Assembly (NCBI GenBank): GCA_964522015.1
Contig: CAZFST010000008.1
Location: 62,001-126,000, forward strand
Source: QQWI01 sp964522015
GTDB lineage: Bacteria > Bacillota > Clostridia > Peptostreptococcales > Acidaminobacteraceae
Length of the DNA: 64,000 bases
Direction of reading: 5' to 3'
Each line of letters begins with the position of its first letter. Position 1 is the stretch's first letter. The position numbers and the translations under genes are program-made. The notes below the pieces were generated by a model, which did not search any database, was not told the DNA's origin, and worked only from the letters and a program-made list of their open reading frames with translations. Positions 51,518-61,905 of this stretch are shown here, one piece after another.

Positions 51518-53376
51518 GGATTTGGCAGTTCTGTTCTTGCAATGACCACTATTTGAAAGGGCTTAAGAACAAGGCGCCTCATGGTTTTCAGCGGTGAATC
51601 GGCTATACCCAGGGGCTCAAATGCCAGTCCGTCAAATATGACATGACATTTATCGCTGAGTTTAATAGCCGTTCTGAAATCATGGTCCATGGGATTCATC
51701 ATCACTAGCACACAGGCATATTGATGTCCAATCAGTTCAATACGATAGGACACAATCGGTGTGTGCCTCATAAAGACCACCCGCTTTTGAATCAGTTCAG
51801 CATTAAAGGTTGTAAAACAGCCTAAGTACTTTCTCAGTGCGATGATTTGCCTAACATAATTGACAAGGTCCTGATTTTTTACGGCGTCTGACCAGCGAAC
51901 AGCATTTATGTTATCCGAACTCCGATAGGAATTATGGTCCATCTGTTTTGAACGCATCATTTCAGAGCCTGCTTGGATAAAAGGAATTCCGAAGGCCAGA
52001 AAAATCAGTGATAGCCCAAGTTTTGTGACCTCTTTTATTTTCCCATCATCCCACATGGTTGAATACTTCAGTTTGTCGTACAAACACAAATTATCGTGGG
52101 CGCTTAAATAATTGATGGTTTCCCAGGGCTCTACACAAAATCCTCGGTGATGCTCACTAAATTGAATTGAGCCAACAATACCGGTTTTGATATCGTGCAT
52201 TTTTGCTCGGTAGCCTTGAATAAACCCATGATCATTCCCATCACTATTGCCTTTAAGGGCGGTTCTATAGTCATCATTAAAGAGGGCTATGGGTAATTTT
52301 GCTTGTTTTCCCTTAAGCATTTGCTGCTCCCAGTGGAGGGGCGTCTCGCCACCAGTCCAAGGTTCACCATACAACAAAGCGTGGGGATTAATCTTATAGA
52401 CTTCCGCCACAATCAGTTTTGCAGTATCAACATCCATTAGGCCCATTAAATCAAATCGAAATCCATCGATATGAAAAGTCTTCATCCAATGGCACAAACT
52501 ATCAATAATCAACTGCTGGACAATTGGCTCTTCGGTTTTAAGCTCATTTCCACAGCCCGACCCATTGGCATAGCTACCATCTTTTAGATGACGATAGTAG
52601 GTTAATGGGGCTAAAATAGCCAAGGGGTTTTCGTCTCCTCGATAGGTATGGTTATAAACGACATCCAGCACCACTGCCAGTCCGGCCTCATGGCACGCTT
52701 TCACCATCTGACGGAGTTCACTGATGCGCACTTTGGGTTGACTGACATCGGTGGCATAAGAGCCCTCCGGTACAAAAAACTGTTCAGGGTCGTAGCCCCA
52801 GTTATAATCTTTAGGGTCTTCTTCATCAACTGAAAGAAAATCTTGTAAGGGCAAAAAATGCAGGTGTGTAATCCCCAGGGACTTAATATGTTTTAGGCCA
52901 TAAGGCAACTCTGAAACATCCTCAGTAACACCTAAATATTTTCCTGGGTGTTTTAAGCCAAGACTTGGATCCATGGTCATATCGCGAACATGGGTTTCGT
53001 AAATAATAGCCTCTTGCATGGGTATCGGTATAAAGGTATCTTGATCAAACCCAACCACATCCGAAGGATCCATATCAATGATGGCACTTCGTTTGCTGTT
53101 GGCACTTGAAGCCCAAGCAAAAGGATCTTGGGCTGCAAATTGTTCAACGCCACGGTTTAACCGATACAGATAATACTGACCTTCTAAATCACCTTCTATA
53201 GTCAGCTGCCAAATGCAATCAGCCACGTTTTCCATTGCATAAGCCTTTTGGCGATAGGTTTTGCTATCAGAAAAAAGCGTTACTTCGACAGCGTCGCAAT
53301 TTTTAGCATAGACCTTAAAGGTTGTTTCTTGTTTGGTGTAACGATAACCAAAATTCTGAGATTGGTAAGGCTCCAT
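51499..53376 (-). CDS. pulA: Type I pullulanase, glycogen debranching
   Basis: 625 residues, cytoplasmic. An N-terminal carbohydrate-binding (CBM48) fold is followed by a GH13 barrel. The pullulanase type I signature YNWGYDP is present, with VVLDVVYNHTY, GFRFDLMGLMD (nucleophile Asp), LLYGEPWTGG (acid Glu) and NYLSAHDNLCL (third Asp). The enzyme cuts alpha-1,6 branches of limit dextrin. Last gene of the glg operon, 11 bp after glgP; its 3' end runs into the terminator hairpin. Confidence 0.95.
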   Translation of the reverse strand: MEPYQSQNFGYRYTKQETTFKVYAKNCDAVEVTLFSDSKTYRQKAYAMENVADCIWQLTIEGDLEGQYYLYRLNRGVEQFAAQDPFAWASSANSKRSAIIDMDPSDVVGFDQDTFIPIPMQEAIIYETHVRDMTMDPSLGLKHPGKYLGVTEDVSELPYGLKHIKSLGITHLHFLPLQDFLSVDEEDPKDYNWGYDPEQFFVPEGSYATDVSQPKVRISELRQMVKACHEAGLAVVLDVVYNHTYRGDENPLAILAPLTYYRHLKDGSYANGSGCGNELKTEEPIVQQLIIDSLCHWMKTFHIDGFRFDLMGLMDVDTAKLIVAEVYKINPHALLYGEPWTGGETPLHWEQQMLKGKQAKLPIALFNDDYRTALKGNSDGNDHGFIQGYRAKMHDIKTGIVGSIQFSEHHRGFCVEPWETINYLSAHDNLCLYDKLKYSTMWDDGKIKEVTKLGLSLIFLAFGIPFIQAGSEMMRSKQMDHNSYRSSDNINAVRWSDAVKNQDLVNYVRQIIALRKYLGCFTTFNAELIQKRVVFMRHTPIVSYRIELIGHQYACVLVMMNPMDHDFRTAIKLSDKCHVIFDGLAFEPLGIADSPLKTMRRLVLKPFQIVVIARTELPNPKTPTW

Positions 53377-53387
53377 TGTTTACCGCC

Positions 53388-55802
53388 TTAGAGTTTCCAT
53401 ATTTGTTGTGCATATTCTTTTATGGTGTAATCACTGGAAAAAATCCCTGACTTAGCAATATTGACTAAGGCTTTGCTCTGCCATATTTCCACACTCTTGA
53501 AGTCTTCTGAAAGACGCTTTTGTGCTTTGACGTAGGCATCAAAATCCTTTAGTACTAAAAACTCATCATTTTGTTTGAGTAAAGAATCGCGAATCGTCAC
53601 AAATTCATCTCTTGGAACATTTTCAAAGAAACCATCGGTCAGTTGATCAATGATACGGTGAATATGCTCATTATACTCATAAACAGCCTGTGCGCTATAG
53701 GTTTTATCATGATAGGTTTGGTAGACCTCATCTGCATTTAAACCGAAAATGTAAATGTTATCATTACCAACAGCCTCCATAATCTCAACATTGGCCCCAT
53801 CCAGGGTGCCAATGGTTAAGGCGCCATTCATCATAAATTTCATATTACCAGTACCAGAAGCTTCTTTTGAAGCGGTTGAGATTTGCTCACTGACATCAGC
53901 AGCTGGTACCATTTTTTCTGCTAATGAGACACCATAGTTTTCTAAAAAGACAACTTTGATATAATCTCTTACCCGTGGGGTTTGTTCTATCTTCTCAGCC
54001 AGAGTATTGATCAATTTGATAATTTGTTTGGCAATGTAGTATCCCGGTGCAGCTTTTGCGCCAAACACAAAGGTTCTAGGTACCATTTCTAGACCAGGAT
54101 GGTCCACTAGCTGATTATACATATACATAATATGAAAAACATTGAGGAGCTGTCTCTTATATTCGTGAAGGCGCTTTGCCTGCATGTCAAATATGGAATA
54201 GGGGTCAACTTTAAGGCCCATCGTGTCTTTCACATATTTTGCCAACAACATTTTATTATTGAGTTTGATTTTATCCAAGCCCTCTAAAAATGCGGTGTCA
54301 TTCTTATACTGCATCAGTTGTTCCATAATCACCGGCTCGAACTTCCAACGAGTTCCAATGGCCTCTGTTATATAATCGGTCAGTGGCTCATTACAATGCA
54401 ACAACCATCTGCGGTGGGTAATGCCGTTGGTTTTGTTGTTGAATTTATAAGGGAAAATACGATAGAAGTCAACAAGTTCCCGGTGTTTCAAAATTTCAGT
54501 ATGGAGTTTTGCGACACCATTGACGCTATTACTGGCAACAATGCACAGATGTGCCATGAAAATCGTGCCATTATTAATAATTCTAAGGCGATCCACCGTA
54601 TTGTTATCTAAATGATAAACATTCACGAGATCTTCTACAAAACGTCTATTGATCTCTTCAATAATCATCGCAATCCGCGGCAGTAACTCATACATTAATG
54701 TCAAAGGCCATTTTTCCAATGCTTCTGATAAAATCGTATGGTTTGTGTAAGAGCAAGTGCGAGTTGTAATATCCCAAGCATCATCCCAGCTCAAGTCCGA
54801 CTCGTCCAGTAATAAACGCATCAACTCAGGTATAATAAGGGACGGGTGGGTATCGTTGATGTGAATTGCTATATGCTCCGGTAATTTTTGAATGGATCTG
54901 CCACTTTTTAGATAGGTTCTCAATAAACTCTGAACCCCAGCTGACACTAAAAAGAATTCCTGTTTTAGACGCAAAACCCGCCCTTCATAATAGTGATCAT
55001 TAGGATAGAGCACTTGCGAAATGGCTTCAGCCGTATGCTTTTGCGCAAAGGCCTTAAGATAATCCCCTTCGCTAAATGAACTAAAATCGAAGTCGTTTTG
55101 TAAAGATTCTGCAGCAAATAATCTCATATTATTGATGCGATTATTTCGGTAGCCAACTACAGGCGTGTCATAAGGAACCGCAAGGATTTTTTCCGTATTT
55201 ACCAGTTTAAACTTCATACGGCCATCGACTTCTGAGTAGTTGACGTGGCCACCAAACTCTATCACAATTCCCCGGTCTGGCTTCTTAATTTCCCAAACAT
55301 TACGATTAGAAAGCCAGCGATCAGGAAACTCCACTTGATACCCGTTGACAATTTTCTGTTCGAATAGACCATAGTTGTAACGGATACCACAACCATGTCC
55401 CGCATAACCTGTAGAAGCCAAAGAATCTAAAAAACAAGCTGCTAATCGACCCAAGCCACCATTGCCAAGACCAGGATCCTTTTCAATATCAGCAATCTCA
55501 TCAAGATTATAACCCAGTTCTGCTAAACCTTGCTCAATCATGGGTTTCAGATTGACATAATCTAGATTCTTCATCAGGTTTCGTCCTGTTAAGAACTCCA
55601 TGGAAAAGTAATACACTTGCTTTTCCCCTGTATTAGAGTATTCTCGGTTTTGATTGACCCAATCTTCCGTTAACATATCCCGTATCATCACACCTAGGGT
55701 GTAGTAGCGATCCCACGTGGTTGTTTCATCAGGTGACTTTGCGGTGACAGCTTTAAGTCTTGAAATATAATTTACTTTAAACTCTTCTAATGTCAGCTTC
55801 AT
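53388..55802 (-). CDS. glgP: Glycogen phosphorylase
   Basis: 804 residues, the usual length of bacterial GlgP. The pyridoxal-phosphate site is EASGTGNMKFMMNGALTIG (Lys in NMKF), and the N-terminus has EDPGLGNGGLGRLAACFLDS-type sequence (LGNGGLGRLAACFLDSLA). It releases glucose-1-phosphate from glycogen. RBS is GAGGTGAAG. It is eight bp from glgA and on the same message. Confidence 0.97.
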   Translation of the reverse strand: MKLTLEEFKVNYISRLKAVTAKSPDETTTWDRYYTLGVMIRDMLTEDWVNQNREYSNTGEKQVYYFSMEFLTGRNLMKNLDYVNLKPMIEQGLAELGYNLDEIADIEKDPGLGNGGLGRLAACFLDSLASTGYAGHGCGIRYNYGLFEQKIVNGYQVEFPDRWLSNRNVWEIKKPDRGIVIEFGGHVNYSEVDGRMKFKLVNTEKILAVPYDTPVVGYRNNRINNMRLFAAESLQNDFDFSSFSEGDYLKAFAQKHTAEAISQVLYPNDHYYEGRVLRLKQEFFLVSAGVQSLLRTYLKSGRSIQKLPEHIAIHINDTHPSLIIPELMRLLLDESDLSWDDAWDITTRTCSYTNHTILSEALEKWPLTLMYELLPRIAMIIEEINRRFVEDLVNVYHLDNNTVDRLRIINNGTIFMAHLCIVASNSVNGVAKLHTEILKHRELVDFYRIFPYKFNNKTNGITHRRWLLHCNEPLTDYITEAIGTRWKFEPVIMEQLMQYKNDTAFLEGLDKIKLNNKMLLAKYVKDTMGLKVDPYSIFDMQAKRLHEYKRQLLNVFHIMYMYNQLVDHPGLEMVPRTFVFGAKAAPGYYIAKQIIKLINTLAEKIEQTPRVRDYIKVVFLENYGVSLAEKMVPAADVSEQISTASKEASGTGNMKFMMNGALTIGTLDGANVEIMEAVGNDNIYIFGLNADEVYQTYHDKTYSAQAVYEYNEHIHRIIDQLTDGFFENVPRDEFVTIRDSLLKQNDEFLVLKDFDAYVKAQKRLSEDFKSVEIWQSKALVNIAKSGIFSSDYTIKEYAQQIWKL

Positions 55803-55810
55803 ACTTCACC

Positions 55811-57244
55811 TCACTTGATTAATTTTTGGTAAAGTTCTAAATAATCCTTTGCAGAAACTGCCCAGCTAACATCTGTTTCCATGGCACGTTGGACAATGCC
55901 ACGCCACTTATCTTTTTGCTTATAAACTGCAAGTGCTTCTTTTAGAGTGAAAAGCATTTCGTGGGCATTGGCATTCAAGAATCCAAACCCGGTGCCGGTA
56001 TCGCTAAATTGATTGTAAGGTTCAACTGTATCCATCAAGCCGCCTGTTTGACGAACCAGTGGAATTGCACCGTAACGCATGGCAATTAACTGCCCCATGC
56101 CACAAGGCTCTACCAGTGAAGGCATTAAAAAGATATCTGCGCTTGCATAGATTCTTGATGCCATGGTGTTATCAAAGAAAATATTGGCACTGACCATCTC
56201 AGGATGAAAACTATCCTGACTCTTTAATGCATCTTCGTATGATTTATCCCCAGTGCCAAGGACGACAATCTGAACAGGTAGGTTAACCATTTCGTCGATC
56301 ACATGGAGCAATAAATCAATGCCCTTTTGCTCTACTAATCTGGTTACCATGGCAACCATTGGGATATCCGGATCACATTTTAATCGTAGTAATCGCTGAA
56401 GCATCATCTTGTTTTTACGTTTTTTATCAACAGCATCTTCTACACCATAAGTCTCAAAGATCACAGCATCCTGAGATGGATTATACTGCTCATAATCTAC
56501 TCCATTGACTATACCGCTGAGTTTCCCACCGATGGCAGAAATCACGTTTTCTAACCGCTCACCATAGTAAGGATACTTGATTTCATCAGCATAGGTTTTA
56601 CTGACAGTGGTGACTTGATCAGCATACATGAGTCCAGCTTTCATAAAGTTAATGGTCCCAAATATCTCAATCTTATCTGGTGTTAAATAACTGCTATCAA
56701 TACCATACAAGTCCCCTAGCATATCAATTGGGAAATATCCCTGATATTTTAGATTATGAATGGTAAATACGGTTTTGATTTTAGAAATAGGGGTGTCAGC
56801 ATACATTGGATCCTTCACCAAGAGTGGAATAGGTCCCGTGTGCCAATCGTTAAGATGTAAGATATCTGGTGTGAAAATATCGGTGCAAATCGTGTCTAAA
56901 ACAGCCTTTGAGAAAAATGCAAATCGCTCGCCGTCATCGGCATAACCATATTGGCCATCACGTTTAAAAAACTGTTCATTATCAATAAAATAATAAGTTA
57001 AATCGTTATAGGAATATTCAAATACACCTGCATATTGTTGGCGCCAATTCATCGGCACTTGATAGGCCTTAATAAATTTGAACTGACTTTCAAACTCCTT
57101 GCTGATGGTTTTGTATTTTGGCATGACGATTCTCACATCATGGCCCAGGTTCACCAGTGCTTTAGGCAACGAGTAGGCAACATCTGCTAGGCCCCCTGTC
57201 TTTGCAAAAGGTACAGCTTCTGAAGTGACAAATAACACTTTCAT
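55811..57244 (-). CDS. glgA: Glycogen synthase (ADP-glucose)
   Basis: 477 residues. GT5 enzyme: SEAVPFAKTGGLADVAYSLP has the KTGGL ADP-glucose motif, LHLNDWHTGP is the second conserved block, and MPSLVEPCGMGQLIAMRYG holds the catalytic Glu with the usual EPCG. AGGAGG precedes the ATG by seven nt. It adds glucose from ADP-glucose to the glycogen chain. Confidence 0.97.
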   Translation of the reverse strand: MKVLFVTSEAVPFAKTGGLADVAYSLPKALVNLGHDVRIVMPKYKTISKEFESQFKFIKAYQVPMNWRQQYAGVFEYSYNDLTYYFIDNEQFFKRDGQYGYADDGERFAFFSKAVLDTICTDIFTPDILHLNDWHTGPIPLLVKDPMYADTPISKIKTVFTIHNLKYQGYFPIDMLGDLYGIDSSYLTPDKIEIFGTINFMKAGLMYADQVTTVSKTYADEIKYPYYGERLENVISAIGGKLSGIVNGVDYEQYNPSQDAVIFETYGVEDAVDKKRKNKMMLQRLLRLKCDPDIPMVAMVTRLVEQKGIDLLLHVIDEMVNLPVQIVVLGTGDKSYEDALKSQDSFHPEMVSANIFFDNTMASRIYASADIFLMPSLVEPCGMGQLIAMRYGAIPLVRQTGGLMDTVEPYNQFSDTGTGFGFLNANAHEMLFTLKEALAVYKQKDKWRGIVQRAMETDVSWAVSAKDYLELYQKLIK

Positions 57245-57254
57245 CCTTTACCTC

Positions 57255-58385
57255 CTAGATAATCACTTGCTCTTTTTTAATAACGAATGGCACACCGCCA
57301 TCGCCCATAAGTATTTTCCGATCGCCGACAACTACATTTTTATCGGCTATAACATAGTTCAAATGTGCTGTTTCACCAATCACACTGTCCTGCATAATAA
57401 TCGCATTTCTAACAATCGCGCCTTTTTTAACATGAACCCCTCTAAATAGAATAGAATTCTCAACGGTACCCTCAATGATGCATCCATTGGCGATGATTGA
57501 ATTGGTAACACAAGAGGTTGGTGTATAAAAAGCAGAGGGCTCATCCTTAATTTTTGTGTAAATCGGACCACTCCCAGTAAATAACTGCTTGTATAACCGA
57601 CCATCCAGTAGGTCCATATTTGCTTTGTAGTAATTATTAATCGAGTTAATGCAAAGGGCTGGTCCAGAATAATGAAATGCATTGACTTTAAGTGAAGGCA
57701 TTTTAGCCAAGACAGCTTGCTTCAAGAAATCCGTATTGCCACTTTGATAAGCATCAGTGATGATCTCCACTAATAAGTCCCGTTTCATGATATACATTTC
57801 CATCGAGAGACAATACTCATTTTTTGCCCCGAAATTGATGCCAACGCTCTTAACACCGTTTTTATCATCTATTTCTAATACATCCAATCCAATATATTGG
57901 CTCATGCTTTGGCCATTTGATATGGGCTTGCAGATCATGGTGATATCAGCACCGGTTGCTTTGTGTTCTTCTAGTGCTGGTGTAAAATCGATATTTGCTA
58001 ACATATAACTTCTGGTGATTAAGACATATTCCTGTTTGGATTCTTTAATAAAGCCAAGATTATTTTTGAAATTTTCTATGTCCCCGTAACGCCTTACCAT
58101 TGACGTATAATCCACCATTGGATGAAGCATAAAAAGGCCATCCCGTTTTCTGTCTAGACTCCAATACTTACCTGGTCCTAAATGATCTTGTAGTGATCTG
58201 AATTTGTGCTTTGTAAATATCGCAACTCGCTGAATCCCGCTATTGACCATATTGGATACTGCGAAATCAATAATTCGGTAACGTCCACCAAAGGGAATTG
58301 CCGCAATTGGTCTTTGAAGTGCTAAATCTTGTATTTTTTCCTCGTTTTCACTTAGGTTGATAATCCCCATTAAATCCTTTGACAT
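57255..58385 (-). CDS. glgD: Glucose-1-phosphate adenylyltransferase subunit GlgD
   Basis: 376 residues from the ATG at 58385 with AGGGGGC upstream; the in-frame extension to 58487 overlaps glgC. The N-terminus KDLMGIINLSENE lacks the catalytic GGxGxRL loop of GlgC, as expected of the GlgD subunit that complements GlgC in Firmicutes. The left-handed beta-helix C-terminus (GCIIEGTVENSILFRGVHV) is kept. The two together make ADP-glucose. Confidence 0.95.
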   Translation of the reverse strand: MSKDLMGIINLSENEEKIQDLALQRPIAAIPFGGRYRIIDFAVSNMVNSGIQRVAIFTKHKFRSLQDHLGPGKYWSLDRKRDGLFMLHPMVDYTSMVRRYGDIENFKNNLGFIKESKQEYVLITRSYMLANIDFTPALEEHKATGADITMICKPISNGQSMSQYIGLDVLEIDDKNGVKSVGINFGAKNEYCLSMEMYIMKRDLLVEIITDAYQSGNTDFLKQAVLAKMPSLKVNAFHYSGPALCINSINNYYKANMDLLDGRLYKQLFTGSGPIYTKIKDEPSAFYTPTSCVTNSIIANGCIIEGTVENSILFRGVHVKKGAIVRNAIIMQDSVIGETAHLNYVIADKNVVVGDRKILMGDGGVPFVIKKEQVII

Positions 58386-58398
58386 ATTTAGCCCCCTG

Positions 58399-59544
58399 CT
58401 ATTCTTCAAATAGTGATGTGTCTTCTGGATTGCCAATGAGTATGATTTCGTCGCTATCGGGGTTTCCAATAATTGAGCCTGCAGCAATGACGTAATCCTC
58501 TGTCACAATGGCTTTGTAGACCCTAGCACCTTCACCGATAATAACCCCAGGGAACAAGATGGAATCTTCGACAATTGCCCCTTTTTCTACGGTGATTTCT
58601 GTAAAGAGAATTGAGTTCTTTAAATGTCCATGTATTTCGCAACCTTCGTTGATCATGCAATTTTCCAATTTTGCATCTTCACCGATAAATTGTGGTGGTA
58701 AGTCGTCATTCTTAGTATAAATACGCCAAGTGTCATCGTACAAATCTAGGGTGTTGTTTCGATCTAAAAGATCCATATTACCTTCCCAGAAACTTTTAAT
58801 GGTACCGACATCTTTCCAGTAGCCATCAAAGACATACCCGTACATTTTAAGGCCGGCATTCAGCATGGTCGGTATGACATTTTTACCAAAATCGTGTTCT
58901 GAACTTGGATCCAAGTTATCCTTAATGAGATAGGACTTCAGTGCAGCCCAATTGAAAATATAAATTCCCATGGAAGCAAGATCACTTTTAGGAATTTTGG
59001 GTTTTTCATCAAACTCATAAATTCTAAGATCCTCGTGGGTATTGAGGATTCCAAATCGTGAGCACTCATCCCATGGAACACGGATGACACTGATGGTTAC
59101 ATCTGCGTTTCTTTGCTTATGAGCTTCTAGCATTTTTGCATAATCCATTTTATAGATGTGATCTCCAGAGAGAATCAGCACATATTCAGGATCATACATA
59201 TTAATAAAATTCAAGTTTTCATAAATTGCATTTGCGGTTCCTAGATACCACTTACCACCCTCTGCGGATGTATAGGGTGGTAGGATACGGACGCCCCCAT
59301 GGCGCCTATCTAGGTCCCAAGGTATGCCAATACCCACGTGGGTATTGAGGACTAGAGGTTGATACTGAGTTAATATGCCCACAGTATCTATATTTGAATT
59401 TGCACAGTTTGAGAGTGTAAAATCAATTATGCGATACTTGCCACCGTAAGGTACTGCTGGTTTAGCAACATTCGTGGTAAGAGACTTAAGCCTAGCCCCT
59501 TGCCCCCCTGCCAAAATCATAGCAATCATTTCTTTCTTTTGCAT
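58399..59544 (-). CDS. glgC: Glucose-1-phosphate adenylyltransferase, catalytic subunit
   Basis: 381 residues from the ATG at 59544 (AAAGGAG upstream); the ATG at 59610 overlaps glgB. The nucleotide-transfer motif MILAGGQGARLKSLT is intact, with KPAVPYGGKYRIIDF, the Asp of ILSGDHIYKMDY, and the beta-helix end INEGCEIHGHLKNS. It makes ADP-glucose from glucose-1-phosphate and ATP. It begins two bp after the glgB stop. Confidence 0.97.
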   Translation of the reverse strand: MQKKEMIAMILAGGQGARLKSLTTNVAKPAVPYGGKYRIIDFTLSNCANSNIDTVGILTQYQPLVLNTHVGIGIPWDLDRRHGGVRILPPYTSAEGGKWYLGTANAIYENLNFINMYDPEYVLILSGDHIYKMDYAKMLEAHKQRNADVTISVIRVPWDECSRFGILNTHEDLRIYEFDEKPKIPKSDLASMGIYIFNWAALKSYLIKDNLDPSSEHDFGKNVIPTMLNAGLKMYGYVFDGYWKDVGTIKSFWEGNMDLLDRNNTLDLYDDTWRIYTKNDDLPPQFIGEDAKLENCMINEGCEIHGHLKNSILFTEITVEKGAIVEDSILFPGVIIGEGARVYKAIVTEDYVIAAGSIIGNPDSDEIILIGNPEDTSLFEE

Positions 59545-59545
59545 A

Positions 59546-61417
59546 TTAGCTCCTTTCAACTGTATCTTTTGGTTTGAGTAGGATTGCTCCAAGTGGCGGT
59601 AGTGTAACATTTATAAAGTATTCCCCATCTTTTTCGATTGATTTTATGGGTTCACAATTTAAAATGCCAGAACCATAAAAGGCTTTGTCATCAGTATTGA
59701 GAATTTCGTAATACGTGGTTAGATCTGGCACCTTTATGGGGTAGAACTCTCGAACAACAGGGGTAAAGTTGAAGGCCGCGACCACATATTGACCTGATTT
59801 GTCTTTTCTAAGAAATGCAATGATGCTTTCTTTAGAGTTTTCAAATTCAACCCACTCAAACCCTTCATAAACATGCTCAAGTTGATAAAGCTGGGGTAAT
59901 GACTGATACAGATGATTCAAAGCTTTAAAACAAGCATTTGCGCCCTTATGTGCATCATAGGTTAAAAGATGCCAATCTAGCTGATCCCATTCATTCCATT
60001 CAATAAACTGTGCAAACTCATTGCCCATAAAGTTAAGCTTTTTACCAGGATGAAATGTTTGGTAAGCCATGAGCAATCTATAGTTTGCAAATTTTCGCCA
60101 ATAATCCCCAGGCATTTTGCCTATCAAGGATTTTTTGCCATGGACGACTTCGTCATGGGACAGGGGTAATAGGAAATTTTCATTAAAGGCATAATAAATT
60201 GAAAAGGTTAATGCGTCCTGATGATGCTTACGGCCAATCGGGTCAATGGCAAGATACTTTAGGGTGTCATGCATCCATCCCATATTCCATTTCAAGTTGA
60301 AGCCAAGTCCACCATCGTGTACTGGACGAGTCACCAGAGGATAGGCAGAAGACTCTTCAGCAATCATTAAAGTGTTGGGATGCAATGAAAAAATAGCTGT
60401 ATTCAGTTGTTGTAAAAAACGGACTGCATCTAAATTGATATCTTTCTCAGTGTAGATGTCGTAGCGGCCTGTTGCCATATGCTTATGCAATATGTAGGCA
60501 ACCGCATCCACCCTTAGCCCATCTGCATGAAAACAATCCAACCAAAAGTTAGCATTGCTGATTAAGAAAGCTCGTACCTCAGGTCGACTATAGTCAAAAT
60601 TCATGGTTCCCCATTCAATATTCTCACGTAAAATCGGGTCCTCTGGTTCAAAAAGTGGCTGTCCATCAAAAAGTGCCAAACCATGATCGTCTTTGCAGTA
60701 ATGCCCTGGTACCCAATCCAATATGACACCAAGTGAGGCTTGATGGCACCTGTCGATAAAACTCATGAGATCTTTTGGTGATCCGAATCGACTGGTCGCT
60801 GCAAAAAAACCGGTGATTTGATAGCCCCAGGAACCATCATAAGGATGTTCCATCACAGGCATTAATTCTAGATGCGTAAAGCCCTGATGCTTTGCGTAAG
60901 GAATTAAGCGATCAGCTAGTTCTTCGTATGTATACCATCGATGCTGGTCCCTTTTCCACGATGACAGATTAACTTCATAAATGGATACGGGCTTTTCAAG
61001 GATGTTTCCCTCTAGGCGCTCTTCACACCATGCCTGATCATGCCACTGATACCCTGTCAAATCAGCAACAACTGAAGCTGTATTTGGTCGCACTTCTGCA
61101 AAGAAAGCGAAGGGATCAGACTTTAAAAGATTGCGACCATACCCAGTTGTCACTTGAAACTTATACAGGGTATTCACTGTCAGTCCATCAATATGGCAGG
61201 ACCAGATACCTTCTGGCGAGACCCGCTGCATCGGATGTTTTGCACCATCCCAGTGGTTAAATTCCCCTACGACACTGACATCTTTTGCATGGGGTGCCCA
61301 AGTAGTAAAAAGCACACCTTGCTTTGTGACCCTTGCCCCCATAAATTCATGAAGGTGCATATGAGTGCCCTCGTGGAAAAGATAGCGATCCAGTTCAGTC
61401 AATTCTCTATTTTTCAT
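59546..61417 (-). CDS. glgB: 1,4-alpha-glucan branching enzyme
   Basis: 623 residues. CBM48 N-terminus (APHAKDVSVVGEFNHWDG), GH13 barrel with VILDWVPGHYCKD, GLRVDAVAYILHKH (nucleophile Asp), MIAEESSAYPLV (acid Glu) and LPLSHDEVVHGKKS (third Asp). AGGAG precedes the ATG. It makes the alpha-1,6 branches of glycogen and is the first gene of the operon. Confidence 0.96.
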   Translation of the reverse strand: MKNRELTELDRYLFHEGTHMHLHEFMGARVTKQGVLFTTWAPHAKDVSVVGEFNHWDGAKHPMQRVSPEGIWSCHIDGLTVNTLYKFQVTTGYGRNLLKSDPFAFFAEVRPNTASVVADLTGYQWHDQAWCEERLEGNILEKPVSIYEVNLSSWKRDQHRWYTYEELADRLIPYAKHQGFTHLELMPVMEHPYDGSWGYQITGFFAATSRFGSPKDLMSFIDRCHQASLGVILDWVPGHYCKDDHGLALFDGQPLFEPEDPILRENIEWGTMNFDYSRPEVRAFLISNANFWLDCFHADGLRVDAVAYILHKHMATGRYDIYTEKDINLDAVRFLQQLNTAIFSLHPNTLMIAEESSAYPLVTRPVHDGGLGFNLKWNMGWMHDTLKYLAIDPIGRKHHQDALTFSIYYAFNENFLLPLSHDEVVHGKKSLIGKMPGDYWRKFANYRLLMAYQTFHPGKKLNFMGNEFAQFIEWNEWDQLDWHLLTYDAHKGANACFKALNHLYQSLPQLYQLEHVYEGFEWVEFENSKESIIAFLRKDKSGQYVVAAFNFTPVVREFYPIKVPDLTTYYEILNTDDKAFYGSGILNCEPIKSIEKDGEYFINVTLPPLGAILLKPKDTVERS

Positions 61418-61740
61418 AACTACTCCTAAATTTAAACAGCGTCGTTTGTTGCATAGCGTACCTTATCCATTCATACCTCTTATAAACGAAAATATGCGCT
61501 TTTCTTTTATTTGTGCTGTTTTTTTTTTACTTATCTCTATTCTATGAAATTTTGTGTTTAAAAAAAAGCTTTTTCAGAGAATTTTACATGAATTCTGCAA
61601 ACTTTATTCTTTCGTTTCCTATTGACAAACCATTGAAATCACTAGTGTTTAGACCTATATGCCAAGAAAACGTTTTCTCTTTTCCTTCCATTTCACTTAA
61701 TTCTCTTTAACCACTTCCCATTTTAACTTTTCAAGTACAA
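61418..61740 (-). promoter_or_regulatory. Upstream region of the glg operon with cre-like palindrome
   Basis: AGAAAACGTTTTCT (61665-61678) is a perfect 14-bp palindrome resembling CcpA cre sites and shares GAAAACGTTT with the site before pfkA. A possible promoter on the minus strand is TTGTCA (61628-61623), 16-bp spacer, TAAAGT (61606-61601). The rest of the 323 bp is AT-rich with several T-runs; no further structure could be supported. Confidence 0.5.
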
Positions 61741-61771
61741 TATAAAAGGCCACTTCTTTAGAAGTGGCCTT
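61741..61771 (-). terminator. Terminator between the CD3324 gene and the glg operon
   Basis: AAGGCCACTTC (61746-61756) and GAAGTGGCCTT (61761-61771), exact 11-bp stem with a TTTA loop; on the minus strand followed by TTATATTG. It lies a few bases after the short reading frame at 61778-61804. Confidence 0.75.
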
Positions 61772-61777
61772 GTACCC

Positions 61778-61804
61778 TTAAAGGGTAATCACCTTATTCA
61801 ACAT
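61778..61804 (-). CDS. Possible 8-residue leader peptide upstream of the glg operon
   Basis: ATG at 61804 has an excellent RBS (GAAAGGAGATGAT) and reads MLNKVITL then TAA. The stop is 7 nt before a terminator hairpin. Such a mini-ORF with strong RBS directly ahead of a terminator resembles a regulatory leader, but may be chance. No larger frame uses this RBS. Confidence 0.4.
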   Translation of the reverse strand: MLNKVITL

Positions 61805-61905
61805 TTTATATCATCTCCTTTCGCGGTGAAAATATGTGATCATTTGATCAATCTCATTATCGCATCTTTTGCCACGATTGTGATGACATAAAATGATTAT
61901 AGTCA

